Origin: Alviniconcha marisindica | Lineage: Eukaryota; Mollusca; Gastropoda; Provannidae | Assembly: GCA_018857735.1 (NCBI GenBank) | Contig: JABMCL010003885.1 | Coordinates: forward strand, 136,001 to 200,000 | Length of the DNA stretch: 64,000 bases | Direction: 5' to 3' | Shown: positions 1 to 14,500 of the stretch, one piece after another | Layout: every line of letters starts with the position of its first letter | Numbering within the stretch: position 1 is the stretch's first letter | Position numbers and translations under genes: made by a program | The notes under the pieces: generated by a model | Databases searched by the model: none | What the model saw: the letters and a program-made list of their open reading frames with translations, nothing else | Told to the model about the DNA's origin: nothing

Positions 1-86
1 CATTTTGATTATTCCGGTACTGTTATGTGTAACCCGTGTGTTTCCATGTCACCAAATCATTGGGCCTTCTCTTACTGAAAGGTGGT

Positions 87-203
87 CTTGGAATCTTTTA
101 ACATGCACAAAGATCTCACTGTGTGCTTGGAATCTTTTAACATGCACAAAGATCTCACTGAGTGCTTGGAATCTTTTAACATGCACAAAGATCTCACTGT
201 GTG
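87..203. repeat. 39-bp tandem repeat, 3 copies
   Basis: Three nearly identical copies starting CTTGGAATCTTTTAACATGC. Because 39 is a multiple of 3 all frames stay open through it, which creates spurious open frames on both strands. Confidence 0.9.
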
Positions 204-264
204 CTGTGCACAAGAAGGCAAGACAGGTACTGATGAACCTGCACATGTGTTGACTCTGAAGAAT

Positions 265-355
265 TGAAAAATGGTCCTTCACCCCATCTTGAATGGGAAT
301 CAAACCCACAGTGGACCACCAGCACAACATGTTAAACCACTAAGCTACGGCCCTT
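265..355 (-). mobile_element. tRNA-derived SINE head (minus strand)
   Basis: Read on the minus strand there is an RNA polymerase III A box TAGCTTAGTGG (337-347) and a B box GGTTTGATTCC (296-306) at tRNA-like spacing. The rest does not fold as an intact tRNA by eye, so a SINE head or tRNA pseudogene is more likely than a functional tRNA gene. Confidence 0.5.
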
Positions 356-1686
356 GTTGACCCTTTGCACTTTCATTTAATGTCATAAAGACTATTTTAA
401 ATAAGTGATTTCCATTTAAATCTAGTTTTTTCTTCTTTTCATCAGGTACACTTTTGGCCTACACTTTTCTCTCATACATACAAATAAATAATCTACTTTT
501 TTGCTTAATCAGCAGACATTTCAAATGTACCTATATTTAGTTGACTCGCATGAAAAAGCCATTCTTGCTTGTGAATCTGTAAGGGAGCTCACAGGTTTAG
601 CTGATCTTCATTACATTATCAATCCACATTGGATTGCTCCTTTTCTCCTCTACTCCTCAATTAAAGATGCAGCATCAACATTTCCGGATGATACATTTTG
701 CCCTGATAAAACCGTCCTGGCTGACTGGGCGTAAAAAAGCGAATTACTTACTTGTTAACCATTACACAAACTGCAGTGAAAATGAGCACAACCTGCAACT
801 GTTGTCACAGTTTAACAGACCCTTTGCTCAAGCTACTAGTAAACATCAAACACTGACCCCTGAGACTGGTGACAGCAAAAAAAGACTCTTGGGTAGATCA
901 GACCCTGTGCATACAGGAATAGGAGCATGCAACTGAGTGTGCCCCTGTAAAATAATAATAACATGGAACTTATAGACTGCTTTCTGAGGCCCAAAGCGCT
1001 TTACAACTTAAAAGTCATTTTATGATTAATGCAACCAATTTCTCAAATCAAATGAGGTCAAGGGGGAGCACCCTGCAAAGGGGCCATCACCAACTACTCC
1101 CTAATCTACACATTATTTTGTCCCACCGTATGCAGTGCACAGGTCAACAATTCCTGCCATTAAAGCTGCCGGAAACAATACTATGACAGCACAATTGTCA
1201 CAATGATAAACCTACTTACTGCCTGAGCAGACACCAAAATGATAATTAACCCACGAACTCACATTCAAAATCTCACATTTCACAAACTTTGCACAAAATC
1301 CGTCTGCACCAGGGACCCTGAAGAAATTGTGAATACGTGTTTGAAAATAACAGGTGCTGGGTAATCGCGCATGGCACCCCAAAACAACATGTACTAAGCC
1401 AAAATGATGCAATCTGCTAAGAAATACCACACATCAACAGAGAAGAAACAATCAAGTTTCTCTCTTAAAGTTGCACCATTACCCAACAGACCAAACAAAC
1501 AGCACATAACAGATGAAATAAATCAAGAAAACTTCCAAATGAATTAAAACCAAGCAAAAATACCATGGACAAGAGACCCTGGGTACACCCAAAGGGAAGT
1601 ATGCAAGTTCATGTCACACATTTGATATATAATTATAAACCTGCTTTTTAATAAAGTAAAAAATAAAATAAATAAAATAAAAAAGC

Positions 1687-1840
1687 TGAAACAAGAATAA
1701 CTGCTGGCATTCTAAAACAAGATCCAAACACATAAAAGGTTCAAAAGAATGCTTACTGAGTTGGACAAAATTACCCCCAAAATTCACTGGTTGTGTTTCA
1801 TCCTAATCGACAGTGTTCTTTTGAACCTTTTATATTTCAA
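1687..1840. mobile_element. Short inverted-repeat element, copy 1
   Basis: The left end has GATCCAAACACATAAAAGG and the right end has GTTCTTTTGAACCTTTTAT, which is the diverged complement. Related copies lie at 37829-38109 and 41970-42193, with a half copy near 7440-7512. Confidence 0.6.
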
Positions 1841-2312
1841 TAAAGTCAAGTCCAAAGGCAAGGACAACACTGCAGTGGGGCCAGTACACGGCTAAGTGGA
1901 CATTGCCAGTTATTCCTCTCTGTGGATTTACTGCGTCCATGAAAATGCAGCAGACAAAGTCATCAGTGCAAGCGAGGGGGTGTGATGGGTTAAGCAACAA
2001 ACAACAAGTGGTAATGGAGCCACCGGGACGTGACCAAAAAAAGATTCAGCACCCTAAAGACTGTCTGCAGGAGCTGACTTCCAACAACATCACTACAAAA
2101 AACACTCCCAGGACAAGTACTGACTATACACTTCACGTTCACTGGGGAGGGCTGGAGATGTGGAAAATCCTGTTTGTGTAGCATTGACATAGGTTGCACA
2201 TAAATCTGTCCACCCCCCCCCCCCCCCCCCCACGCACACCACTCCCATCCCCATGAAAATATGGCCATCAATGTCCGCCCCTAAAACCCCTCTTCTGGGA
2301 TATTTGCCAGTG

Positions 2313-2634
2313 AGCCGGTTTGGCCTAGTGGTAAGGCTTTAGGCTGGCAAGCGGAAAGGACCTCAGTTCGATACTGCTTCGGCTCTCCTTTCTCTTCGAA
2401 AAGGTTGTGGTTTGTGGACACTGTCTTGTGACTTTGTCCAGCACTTCCTACTGAAACATTAAAATGGCTCTCATCGCTGCCCATCTTAATGCAGAAGTCA
2501 TTCTGGTGGTGACAGTGTAATGATAGGTATATAATCTCCCTCTCCCCCCACCTCCATACCCCCTTCCCCCCCGTCCCTAATAAGCCGTACGGTTTCTGTG
2601 GACGTTAACCACCATGTTTACTTACTTACTTATA
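2313..2634 (+). mobile_element. tRNA-derived SINE, family 1, near full length
   Basis: A-box-like TGGCCTAGTGG at 2321-2331 and B-box-like AGTTCGATACT at 2365-2375, followed by a body including ATGGCTCTCATCGCTGCCCA and ending in a TTTACTTACTTACTTAT simple tail. A diverged copy of the same body is present at 52702-52920, and a copy of the 3' tail at 40135-40205, which shows that it is dispersed. Confidence 0.75.
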
Positions 2635-3799
2635 TTTGCCAGGAGAGAGGGTTGGCAGCAAGTTCAAAATTGTGCAGAGGTAAGTCCACAAATCTTTCCA
2701 GGCATATCACAGCACTAAGGCAGCCTGGCAAAATGTTCCACAGGTGTGACGTTAGACGATAATGGAGATTTGTCCACCTGTCACGCACCTGCATATCTAA
2801 AACGTTGTTTTTTTTAATCATTATTTTTACATTCAATGACAATAGGTACATTTTGATATCCCCAAAAGCAAGAAGAGCATTTAGATGCTTGATGTTTTAC
2901 GCCATGTCTACTACAAAGGTATTCACTGTCAGGTGAAACACAGTGGACCAACACACTATGGCAGAAGTGGCTCACTGTTCACCCACGACACCCGTCACTG
3001 TTTACCCTAGACGAGGACAGCGAAAACAGTCAGGAAGCAGAGTGAATGGAAGAGACAGAAATCAGGCCACATCCGTGACAGCCGGTGGACCTGCTGCTGC
3101 CTTCGTTAAGAGAGGCAGCCTTGGACAGCTCCAGACTTCAAGCAGAGAACACCCGAACTTCTGCATCTGCATCACTCCACCGCAAGCAGCAAGCAGAGAT
3201 CAGAAGTGCAGACACTACATCCCCATCGCAGCTTAAGAAACAAACTGACAGCGGTATTCCTCCCAGGGGGCCGTACAAAAATAACCCACATGATGCAGTG
3301 CTTCAGAGGACTGAGTCAGTCTGAGACTTGCGCTGTACAGCGCCTTCAAAGACCAACAGAAATGTACGCATCACAGACAGGCAGAGAAGAACAAGGCAGC
3401 ATGCTGGAATCGTCGTCCAAACCAGATTGAGTTTAGTTGTTTAGAGTGCGCACCACGGAGGATCACAGGTCAAAAGTGAATTACTCACTGATTGTCTAAA
3501 CACAATATTGCAGATACAAAACTGCGAACAGGACGTTGCCAATGACAAACCACTGTGCTGCATGGCACTAAAGGGACGTGCACACCCCTAAAATTGGAAC
3601 AGCCAGTCACCTGAACGACAAAAATATTATGAAGGAGATGGTCACCTGAGAACACGATGCAGCAGTCAGCGCTGTAAACAATGAGACAAGGATGAAGAAG
3701 ACAGCAAGTGCTGGACATAATGCAACCAGCTGTAGGAACAGAAAACAGCTGATGAAATAATGTTGTCAAGCTGGCAAGCACAGATTTTGGGCTAGGCCT

Positions 3800-4470
3800 C
3801 TGCCTTCCCACCATTTCATTTTCATCTCAGTCCTTGCCTCATACAGGTCAGCATCACAGTGTTAGCAAGGGCAGACTATGTGGTTAGGCATCTGCCTCTG
3901 TGGCATTTTGTTTTGTCTTGATCCTTGCATCATACAGGTCAGCACTGCAGTGTTAGCAAGGACAGACTATGTGGTTATAGCTTCCCTACAATCAGGTCTT
4001 TGAGAACAGTTTAGGCATCTGCCTCTCTGCCATTTTGATTTGTCTAATCCTTGCATCAGTGTTGTCAAGGGCAGACTGTGTAGTTATATAGGCTTCTCTA
4101 CAACCAGGTCCCTGAGAATGGTAGCGATCACAAGGACAGATTGTGAGATTAGGCATCTGCCGTTTTGTTTTGTCTCAGTCCTTGCATCACACAGGTCAGC
4201 ATCACAGTGGTGTTGACAAGGGCAGACTATGTGGCTACATAGGCTTCTTTCTCTACAACCAAGTCTGTGAGAATGGTAGCGATCATAAAAACAGATTGTG
4301 AGATAAGGCATCTGCCATACTGTTTCATTTCAGTCCTTGCATCACATAGGATTGCATCACAGTGTTAGAAAGGGCAGACTATGAGGCTAGACTTCTCAAC
4401 TATCAGGTCCTTGAGAATGGTAGCGACCACAAGGACAAACTGTGAGATTAGGCATCTGCTTCAAACTATC
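3800..4470. repeat. Degenerate tandem repeat of about 100-170 bp
   Basis: Phrases such as TCCTTGCATCA, CACAGTGTTAGCAAGG and GCAGACTATGTGG followed by TTAGGCATCTGCC recur about five times with insertions and losses. No coding signal. Confidence 0.65.
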
Positions 4471-5607
4471 CTTTGGTAATAATGATCAATCTCTCAACCA
4501 AGATGTCTGCCTAAAACTTTTATCCTTGTGTACCAAACTGACTGTATCTCTCTCTGCTTCCATATCACAACCCCTCCCTCTTCTTCCTCTCCCACAAGTT
4601 GTCTGAGGAAAGTGAAAAGCAAATGTTAAAGCCTTTGCTTTTGATGCATCATTACAGTGTATACGAGTTAATTCACCTGAGTCAAATAGTAGGTTAGTCC
4701 CTGCGGAGTATGTAGCACTGTACTTCTCTCTGAGGGAAATTCACCTGAGATCACCATGAACAGTTAGCTGCAACGGTGAACTGACGTACAGACTAAACCT
4801 ACCTTGTGACAATGCTACAAGCTTGTTAAAGAACTTGGAGATTTCTCCGCTGAGTTGATTGAAGGGAGAAATCAGTACGATCATTAACTGACATGATAAT
4901 AAATCAAGATTTCTAAAGCGACATGCCACTGACTGAACAACCTCACACAGGTTTACAGCAAAACTAGTCTACACTCAACAGCTACAGTCCTGTACTGACA
5001 AAGTGGCCAGTTACAATGTACGCAATAAACAGTTATCTGGATCTTTGATATCATTTGTTGTCACAGAGCTGAAAGTGACGATTGTGCAGATAGTCATATC
5101 AAAAACACACTCCACTCACACAAGTATAATCTGACAATGCTAACTCAAAGTCATGCAGCTGAATGATACTGCTCATCTTTGCTGAGATTGCAACTCACCA
5201 CTTAACAAGTAATACAAACCTCTGATCTAAACAAAAAATATTGCATAGTTCATATGCATCACACAAAACAAAACACATTTGAGAACACATACACCAAAAC
5301 AGCCAATCACTCTTTTTGTACTTTCACATTTACATGGCAAAACAATCCAAGTCTACCACCACCATCACAATGATTAAATCATAAATAACACTGCTTATTT
5401 AGAATCATAGAAGCCTGGGACTTTCTTCGCGCATACTCTGTGTGTGCGTGCGTGTGTGCGTGCGTGCGTGTTGCTTTTTTTCCTCTCTTTTTTCTTTTCT
5501 TTTTTGGGCATTTCAGTATAATCAATGAGCATTTTTCAAAGACTCAACTGTGGTCATTTCATGGATGAAGACGAAGAAATCAAGAGCTGAATGCCGTGAT
5601 GTGTAAA

Positions 5608-6058
5608 TTAGTCTCTCTTCTTCTCCTCCGCTTTCTTGAACTGCGAGAACACCTCTGTGAACATCAAGGTGCCGCCAAAGACGAAGGCTGCTCCCACGCA
5701 GTGGAAAATGGTGAAGGGGTTTTGGAAGTAGAGAATGGAGATAATGAGGCTGATGAACTTGCGTAGGGTGACCACCAGTGTCACTGTCAGTGATGTGCAT
5801 TCTGTAGTCAGCACAAACACTGCCTTTATACAGATGTATCTGGGCAACACTAAGGAAAACAGAAGCACAGCGATGGTCAAGGGAAGACGCATCAAAAAGC
5901 AGCAAATGTAGGATGAACTTGAGTGCTACCCTGCGGTGATTTCCCCAGTACAAAATTCTCCTTATCTCAAAACAAAAACACAAAAACACACACACAAAAA
6001 AAAACAGATAAATAATAAATAGTGTACTGCATTGACTATCAGTACTCTCTCTCTCTCC

Positions 6059-6092
<34 letters not shown>

Positions 6093-9000
6093 CCTGCATG
6101 CACATATGTGCAAGTCAGTTTAGACATGGATTAAAAATACAACTATTACTTCACATGCACACATAAATCCCTCTCTTTCTCTTGCTTACACACCCACACA
6201 ACACACGCACCCCCACCCCACACCCCACACACACACATACACACACTATCCTCCCAGCCACAGACAGAAAGGATACTGGGTGATGGTGTTGCCTAGTAAC
6301 ACCAGCCAGGCCCGTGGCACTGCGACTCCCAGCACTGGCAGTAAATAGGGCACTGAAAACACACAGCATGCTGTCATGTGTAAAGCATACTCCAGTGCAC
6401 AGATTTTCTATGGGCTAGTGCACAGATTTCCTACAGACTACATACACTGCTACGACTCTGAAACAAGATCGTGCACAACTGTTTCAGATGGGGTCACGGT
6501 GGTCTTCAGTGAGGCAACAGTTTAAACGTCTGGTACAGTGAATTACAATGGATTGTGTGACGAGATTTTCTAAGCATTGACACTCTCAACAACAAGAAGA
6601 TGAAAAAGGACTAATGTGAGGGACTACTGACTAAGACTATCATGCAAAAAGTCTGTTCCGTTCTCTTTTCTTTTTGTCTGTTGGCCTTTCTTTGGCTGTT
6701 CCCACCTCAAGTCGTGGGAGAAAAAAACGTCTGTTCCATCTTCTTTTCTTTTTGTCTGTTGGCCTTTCTGTGGCTGTTCCTACCTCAAGTGGAGGGAGAA
6801 AAAAGTATATTCCCTGTCCTCTTTTCTTTTTGTCTGTTGGCCTTTCTTTGGCTGTTCCTACCTCAAGCAGTTGGAGAGAAGAAAAAACAACACAAAAACC
6901 CAGCCTGACTGTTAAAAAACAAAAAACAAACAAACTGTGGGCAAATAACAGGAATCCAGAGAGGTGAGGCAAATACTGTACCATGTTGATGTTGACGTTC
7001 ATGTTGCTACTGATGTTCATGTTGATGTTCATGTTGCTACTGATGTTCATGTTGAAGTTTATGTTGCTACTGATGTTCATGTGGATATTCATGTGGATAT
7101 TCATGTTCATGCTGGTGTTCATGCTGGTGTTCATGTTGATGTTCATGTTGATACTGATGTCAAACCTCATTCCTACCTGAGGCATTGAACTGAACAGCCT
7201 GGTTGTAGATGTTCTTTGCAAACAGCAGGAAGAAAGGCAGGGGAAGCAAATGCTGCAACAGAAAGCACACAGACTTATCTTTTCTTCTTTGTCCGGCTTT
7301 TCACATGATCAGCAAACTTGTCTAGGTAGAGAGATGTCTGAAACTGAGTCTTAGTGACAGCAATATGACACTTCTATAGTGCTACACAGGTGCTTTGTAG
7401 TAAAGATCTATTTGTGTCAGTGGCTTGTCAGGAAACTAGCCCTCTTATGTGTTTGGATCTTGATTCAGAACACTAGCAGTCATCCTTGTTTCAGATTTTT
7501 TTTTTAAATCCAGACAAGAGACTAAGACACTGTTTATCAGTCCAGATACACCAGGTTAACATTTCTTAGTAAGACACTTATATTTGAATAAAGCGACCAG
7601 TCACCTAGCTATCTTCCTGTGACTTTGTCACCCTTTTGTCCATGTTGGTTATCCTAACATAACTGTGATGGTTGACTGGGTGTTGAAAATCAAGTATGTA
7701 TCTTGCAAAATCAGAGTTGCTCACAATGGACTATTCTTGACAATAGTCATGAGGAAGGTCATGTTGGATCACAAAAGTGAAAGTGGATTGTGGGAGGTCA
7801 TGCTGGATCACAAAACTGAAAGTGGATGAGGGAAGTCATCTTAGATCACAAAACTGAAAGTGGATGAGGGAAGTCATCTTAGATCACAAAACTGAAAGTG
7901 GATGCGGGAAGTCATCTTAGATCACAAAACTGAAAGTGGATGAGGGAAGTCATCTTAGATCACAAAACTGAAAGTGGATGAGGGAAGTCATCTTAGATCA
8001 CAAAACTGAAAGTGGAAGAGGGAAGTCATCTTAGATCACAAAACTGAAAGTGGATGAGGGAAGTCATCTTAGATCACAAAACTGAAAGTGGATGAGGGAA
8101 GCCATGTTGGATCACAAAACTGAAAGTGGATGAGGAAGGTCACTTTGGATCACAAAAATGAAAAGCGAGAGTGGGCACTGTCTTGATCTGGGGGACATTC
8201 TTAATGAGCTAGGTCATGGAGGGTCACGGGATCAAAAGTGAGGTTGGGATGGGCAAAAACAGCACTCCAACCTCACTTTTAATCTCATGACCCGTAATAA
8301 CCTTGCTCATTCGGATGAATCCAGGTCAACACTGTGCCCAGGGTAATATCCCTTTTGATTTTTGTGACCTTGACCTTGCTTTCAATGTCATGACCAGCCA
8401 CATCCTAGCTCATTAAGAATGACTCCAGGTCAAAATTGTGTCCAGTCTTGCTTTCAGTTCTGTAGCCCACCATGACTGATCTCACTAACAATGGTCCATT
8501 ATGATATTTGAAAGGCTTAAGAGTCACATCATTACTCACCATGTTTGTTTCTATTATGTTACCTCATAACAAAAGTTCCAGAAAAAAAAATATATAAAAA
8601 ATCTCTGTACTCACATTATAGAAGAGTGCTTCTGATGGGTGTTTACCAAACTTGGCATAGGTCTGTTCCTGGAAGATACCCATTCTGGCCGACAGCAGCA
8701 GAGACAACACCAGCAGAAACACACCTGGCCGACATAAAATCATCTGGTTTGAAAAGGATCTTGCCGACAGCAGCAGAGACAACACCAGCAGAAACACGCC
8801 TGGCTGACATAAAATCATCTGGTTTGAAAAGGATCTTGCCGACAGCAGCAGAGACAACACCAGCAGAAACATGCCTGGCCGACATAAAATCATCTGGTTT
8901 GAAAAGGATCTTGCCAACAGCAGCAGACAACACCAGCAGAAACATGCCTGGCCGACATAAAATCATCTGGTTTGAAAAGGATCTTGCCGACAGCAGCAGA

Positions 9001-11517
9001 GACAACACCAGCAGAAACACGCCTGGCTGACATAAAATCATCTGGTTTGAAAAGGATCTTGCCGACAGCAGCAGAGATAACACCAGCAGAAACATGCCTG
9101 GCCGACATAAAATCATCTGGTTTGAAAAGGATCTTGCCGACAGCAGCAGAGACAACACCAGCAGAAACACGCCTGGCCGACATAAAATCATCTGGTTTGA
9201 AAAGGATCTTGCCGACAGCAGCAGAGACAACACCAGCAGAAACACGCCTGGCCAACAGAAAGTCAATCGTTTGGCCTGACTGAGATCCAGAGCGGAATGC
9301 CTTACTGCACCTTCCTAGGTATGTGTGTGCATCTTGCACATAGTTATGCTTCAACCCTTGTTAATGTGTACATCATGTGTTAGCTTTTGTTAAATTGCAG
9401 ATAGCATTTTCCACCTCGATGTACATTATGTGTGTTATGTTTGTTCAGTGCTTTGAGCCACTGGGTAAGCGCTTTACAAAGTTACATGCTGACCATGGCC
9501 AAAAGGAAAAAGGGGGGTGGGAATGAAACTAAAAAACAACATACTGATATGAAAATAAAGGTTCCTGCTATAGTATTCAGATAATCTGCCAGTATAAGTT
9601 CTTCCTGTCAACAATACTGACCCAGTAACCAAACCCAGAAATCGGAGAAGGCACCACGATCACTCACAGTACTTGACTTGGATCCCTGCAAACGGCAAAA
9701 TACAATCATACATTGATGTGATGATGCTTAAATGTATATAGAATTTAATACTGTGCAGTTGTGCACTCTGAGGAATTTTTCAGGGGAAAAATCAGAAGCA
9801 GGAGAATAAATTCAACAATGCTGATTGTATTTACTATTATAAATATTCTTTCCTAAAATTGACCTAAGATATATTTTGAAAAATGTTTAATGTGTGCCTA
9901 GGAATTCTTTTTCTAACAAATTCTGAACCCACAAACAACAACAACAAAATAAAAAATTAAGTGGCACACACAGAAATACACATATTCAAACAGACAGTGC
10001 TGGCCACAGAAAATACAAACACCAAATATTTTACGTATTAACAACTAAAAACAATCAGCTTGTGAACTACTAGCACTGTTACAGATGACATCTTCACTGT
10101 TCAAAGCACACCAGTTAACTGTTTACTGGTACTGGGAAAGGAAGGGGTAACAGCCATGTGTGAAAATGCATTCATGAAAGTTTGGGTTGCATCTACAGGC
10201 AGTATTTTCAATGGGAAGGAGGGTGTTTCTTACATTTATATTCATCCGCCCACAGGTCATACTAGTTCAGTAGTTGTGGGAATATTGTTTTTGTTGCAGC
10301 TCGTCAAAATGGTTTGCTCGCTACAGTTTGGTGTCAGTGGAAAATGACAAAGAGACAAATACGTTTTTCATTTACAGAGGTATTTCAGACCATAGTGAGG
10401 GAAAAAGAATTAAAAAAATTACTTCTCAATTATGACTTAAACATTTTCTGTCAATTTGTACTTTGTTCCGTTTATTTAATTATTACTTTCTTAGTTTGAT
10501 TTTTTTTTTTTTTTTATATATATATATATTTTAGCAAGAGCTTGACTTATAGTGCATGCACTCCTTGTGGTAATACATTTATGCATGCAATTTGTTGAGT
10601 GCTCTGCATTAGATTATGCAAATTGGTCAATAGCACTGTGACCTTTGAATAATATACATGATGCACACATTATTAAAACAGAAGAGCAGAGGCACTGTGG
10701 GCACAACTGCTGGACACAACTCACCACATCAGAAGCAGAAGCAATGGTGCACAGAATGATACCAAACGTTATCAACACCACCGAAAAATACTTGCTGGGT
10801 TTGTACCTACACATACCAGGCAAGAAGAAAATAAAGGATAAGTCACATCAGGAAAGGAAGACTTCCACCAAAGTTAAATTGCTCTGCATTAAATACAAAC
10901 ATAAAATTGCCATCCTAGAAGAAAGGAAGAAGAAGAAAGAAAAAAAAGAGTTCCATAAACAAGCACATCTTGTAAGTTGCATAGTGCACGTAAAATTAAA
11001 CACATGCTCAGCTTACAGTGTGTACCTGCAGTGGCAGTGCAGCACTTTCAGTACAGCACTTTCAGTACAGCACTAGGTGGTGGTGAAGTGTTGCTTAATG
11101 TCCTCAGATGTCAGTTGACATATTAGGGACAAGTTGTGACCAATGCCGAAGCACGGTTCGATAATTCTTTACATCTGCGGAAGCCAGAAGGCTCGTTAGG
11201 ACGGACAGCCCAGGACGGCCACCTCGACTCTCACATAGCTCCTGAACTATGAGTACAGCACTAGAGAAATAACTATATTGACTATCAAGTCCAATATTCA
11301 AATTCTGCTGGGGTATGATTATTCACGGAATAACATTCAAATGTAGCCACACATATAATATATATGCTCCAGTGAAAACCAGTGATTCATGGGATCTCAT
11401 CAAAATACACACTGTGTAGATCAATCTTGAAGAGGCAGTATTTTCCACAACCTTCAAATTCCATACTTTATTTAATGACTGTGCCAAACTCAGCTGAGCC
11501 TTGTTTTAAAGTGGCAT

Positions 11518-11579
<62 letters not shown>

Positions 11580-14500
11580 TACTTACAATTGTTGAAAGAC
11601 TGACTGGAAAATCATGTCCTGCTGGCATGATCATCAGTACAATGGGGTACAAGACTGATATTTCCCATGAAACAGGACTGATATTTCCCATGAAACGAGA
11701 CTGATATCTCCCATGAAACAAGCCTAATGTTTCCCATGAAGCGGGACTGACATCTCCCACAAAACAGGACTGACATCTCCCACAAAACAGGACTAATGTT
11801 TCCCATGAAGTGGGACTGATATCTCCCATGAAGTGGGACTGATATTTCCCATGAAACAGGACTGATGTTTTCATAAACAGGACTGATATCTCCCATGGAA
11901 CAGGACTGATATCTCCCATAAAACAGGACTGATGTTTCCCATGAAATGGGACTGATATTTCCCATGAAGTGGGACCGATATCTTCCATGAAACAGGACTG
12001 ACATCTCCCATGAAGTGGGACTGATATCTCCCATGAAACGGGACTGATGTTTCCTATAAAAAGGGCCAGGATCAAAATGAAGGACACAAAAGAGGAATAT
12101 TGAGGTAGTGCTGTGGGGGAGCTACAGTTTCTTGCAATGTCAGTGGTTTGTGTCAGGCCAAAAGGTCACAGACCCTGGCATACAAGAACGGCTTGTCGCA
12201 ATAACATGCATGCATATTTTCACCTACGGCTGAATTGTTACTAAAGTGGGGTCACAGTACTATTTTGATTTTCTCTGTCATGAAAACACAGAACGTGTGG
12301 GTGTTGTGTATAGCTTGGCACCATAAGCTTAGGCTGAACAGCATTTCAAGTTGCTTTGGGAGATTTTGTTGCTGTCTCAGGATCTGGATGCATGCAAGCA
12401 CATGGCTTCACTCATCACCAAAAGTGCGGCCTGCAGGGCTAGCAAATGACAGCCACAGGTTGCTTCAAATGTCAAGAGTGGAGCTGACTGATCCAACTGA
12501 CCGATGGGTCACGTCTCACACGGAAGTGTATCCAGTTGAGAAGTGTCATACGGTACACAAAGACAACAGTAAAAAACATTTTTTAAATGCACTGGACAAG
12601 TATGTTCCTTACTTCAACCACTATGAAAGATGGGCAGGAGTTAACCTCTGCTAGTGTCATTTAACACATGAGACTTGCACACGCAAGTATGAAAACAGAT
12701 GGGTTACATCACTTCCTTTTTCACAAAAACTATTACCACCATTCTTCTACCCCTCTCTACAAACATAACGCAGTGCCCACAAAGCACAAATGTTAGGTAA
12801 CTTTTCTCCTTTCAACAGCATTTGGGTGCCAGAAATAATCCAACTTAGTTTGCCAGATTTCCAGCTTCCAGAATGCTCACAGATATACAGCCCTGGTTAA
12901 TACAGGATAAAATGCATTGATAGCCCAGAATTAATGTTTGGGTGAAGGTAACTTTCACAACGATTAGTACTGTAGTACACTAACCAAGCCATGTATGCAC
13001 ACACCACTTCAAGTAGCAGATGGCATATGTAACAAAAAACTAGAAGAAAACTGAAGATATTTTTATATTTAATTTTTTTATTACCTTCCAACCGCTAACA
13101 AGGACTGATCACAAACATCCCAAAAATCAGAATCATGTTCTGATCTTCTGTACCCAAAATGATTTCAAGCAAAACTGATTAAAACCAGAAAACATGTGTG
13201 AGCTGCCAGTGCCAGTCTGTTGCAATTTCTCTGAAACCCATTTTACACAGGTCCCAGGTGCTAGTAGTAGTAGGTCCCTCATCATGCAAAAAACAACAAC
13301 ATACTGACAAAATCCTGTGAAATTTTAATAACATTAGCAATGAGTTAATAACATTAGTAATAATTAACAGGCTGTATAACAGCCCAAGCTGTTTTACCTG
13401 TGCAAAGCAACCTGAGATTCTGGTGGGCAAAAAACGCCCCCCCAAAAAAAAGAAAAAAAAAAGAAAAAGGCTCAATGAAGTTAGTAAGGTGCACAATACT
13501 TATGTACCTAGTACTGTGATAAATTATATATGTCTAAAAGTTAACATACAAATCCTATGCAAAAATTATCAAGCTGTATCCTCTAAGCAAGCTGTATCCC
13601 GAAACTTCTGGCGTATTTCAAGACTTTAAGAAAAGGAAAGAAGAAGAAAGTCTGACAGAACTGTGAAGACATTATAGTGCAGACATTGGCATAACATAGA
13701 AGAGAAAAGTTATATGTATTGTTAAGTGTGTATCACAGCAGTGCCTGATCTTTCAATAATGATAATAATAATGGTAATAAAATTAATATATCAATGATTT
13801 TACATATTTATATATATAAACGCAAGTTACCATCCTGCTGTTTACAACATTAAACTGTATGCTTATTTTTCAGCAATTAAATGACCATGAAGACACTGAA
13901 GATAGACAATTTTAAAGTGCATAATTATGTATATTTATGGAATATGGAGTTAAGTTGACCCAAGTTAATTGCAGAAAACTTTCATCCTTTACAAAACAAG
14001 TAAGTAAGTTGGTGTTTTATGCCCAGTCAACCGGTACGGTTATATCAGGGTGAAAAACAATGGTTGTGCATATATATATATTATGTGAGAACAGTTTTCT
14101 GCAATCAGCTTGAGTCAAGTTAACTCCATATTGCTGAAGCCAGTCAGTAGGCACTAGCAATTTTCTACAAAATGAATCCAGCCCTGGCCTTCGGCAAGGT
14201 CTTTATACATGTACAATAAAACACTTTAAACAGCATAAAACTCTGGAATGTCAACCATCTCAGCTTCACACTGTACATCAGCTGAAGCCTTTGCAGCCAC
14301 AGTTCAGGAAAAGATGGAGAGATCAAGCACCTGAAAGTCTAGCGGAAATGCATGAACTTTAAACTGAGCGCCTGTTAACAAGAAAAGACTACATGCATTC
14401 TGGTAGTCTGTGGTACTCACCGTCTCTTCAAAATGAGGTAGCCCAGTAACAGGTTAGCCACCAATGACCCCTGAGGAACAAAAATGTAGTATAAACAAAC

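Larger units (their letters stand above)
1..5607. other. Intergenic region downstream of SLC35B4
   Basis: No gene is recognised. It contains a 39-bp triplication, two SINEs, one short inverted-repeat element (1687-1840), a poly-C tract at about 2213-2233 and a degenerate tandem repeat at 3800-4470. The part next to 5608 should hold the SLC35B4 3' UTR. Open frames such as 501-734, 1903-2181, 2943-3236 and 3485-3814 resemble no protein I know. Confidence 0.6.

Noticed and set aside
6640..7221. Frame rich in Met/Asn and MNINMNISS repeats
   Set aside because: Read-through of two short tandem arrays in an intron; the true exon 7177-7252 uses another frame.
8643..9354. Long minus-strand frames of repeated SARSFSNQMILCRPG..LLLS
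   Set aside because: They arise from a 75-bp repeat in an intron. Only the last copy belongs to the recognised SLC35B4 exon; a 2-bp loss in copy four breaks the common frame.
11506..12087. Minus-strand frame of about 193 codons with SWEISVLFHG-type repeats
   Set aside because: 24-bp repeat, a multiple of 3, in an SLC35B4 intron and running into (CA)n; no start context, no similarity.
12235..12654. Plus-strand frame of 139 codons
   Set aside because: Lies inside an SLC35B4 intron, with no repeats but also no similarity or splice context.
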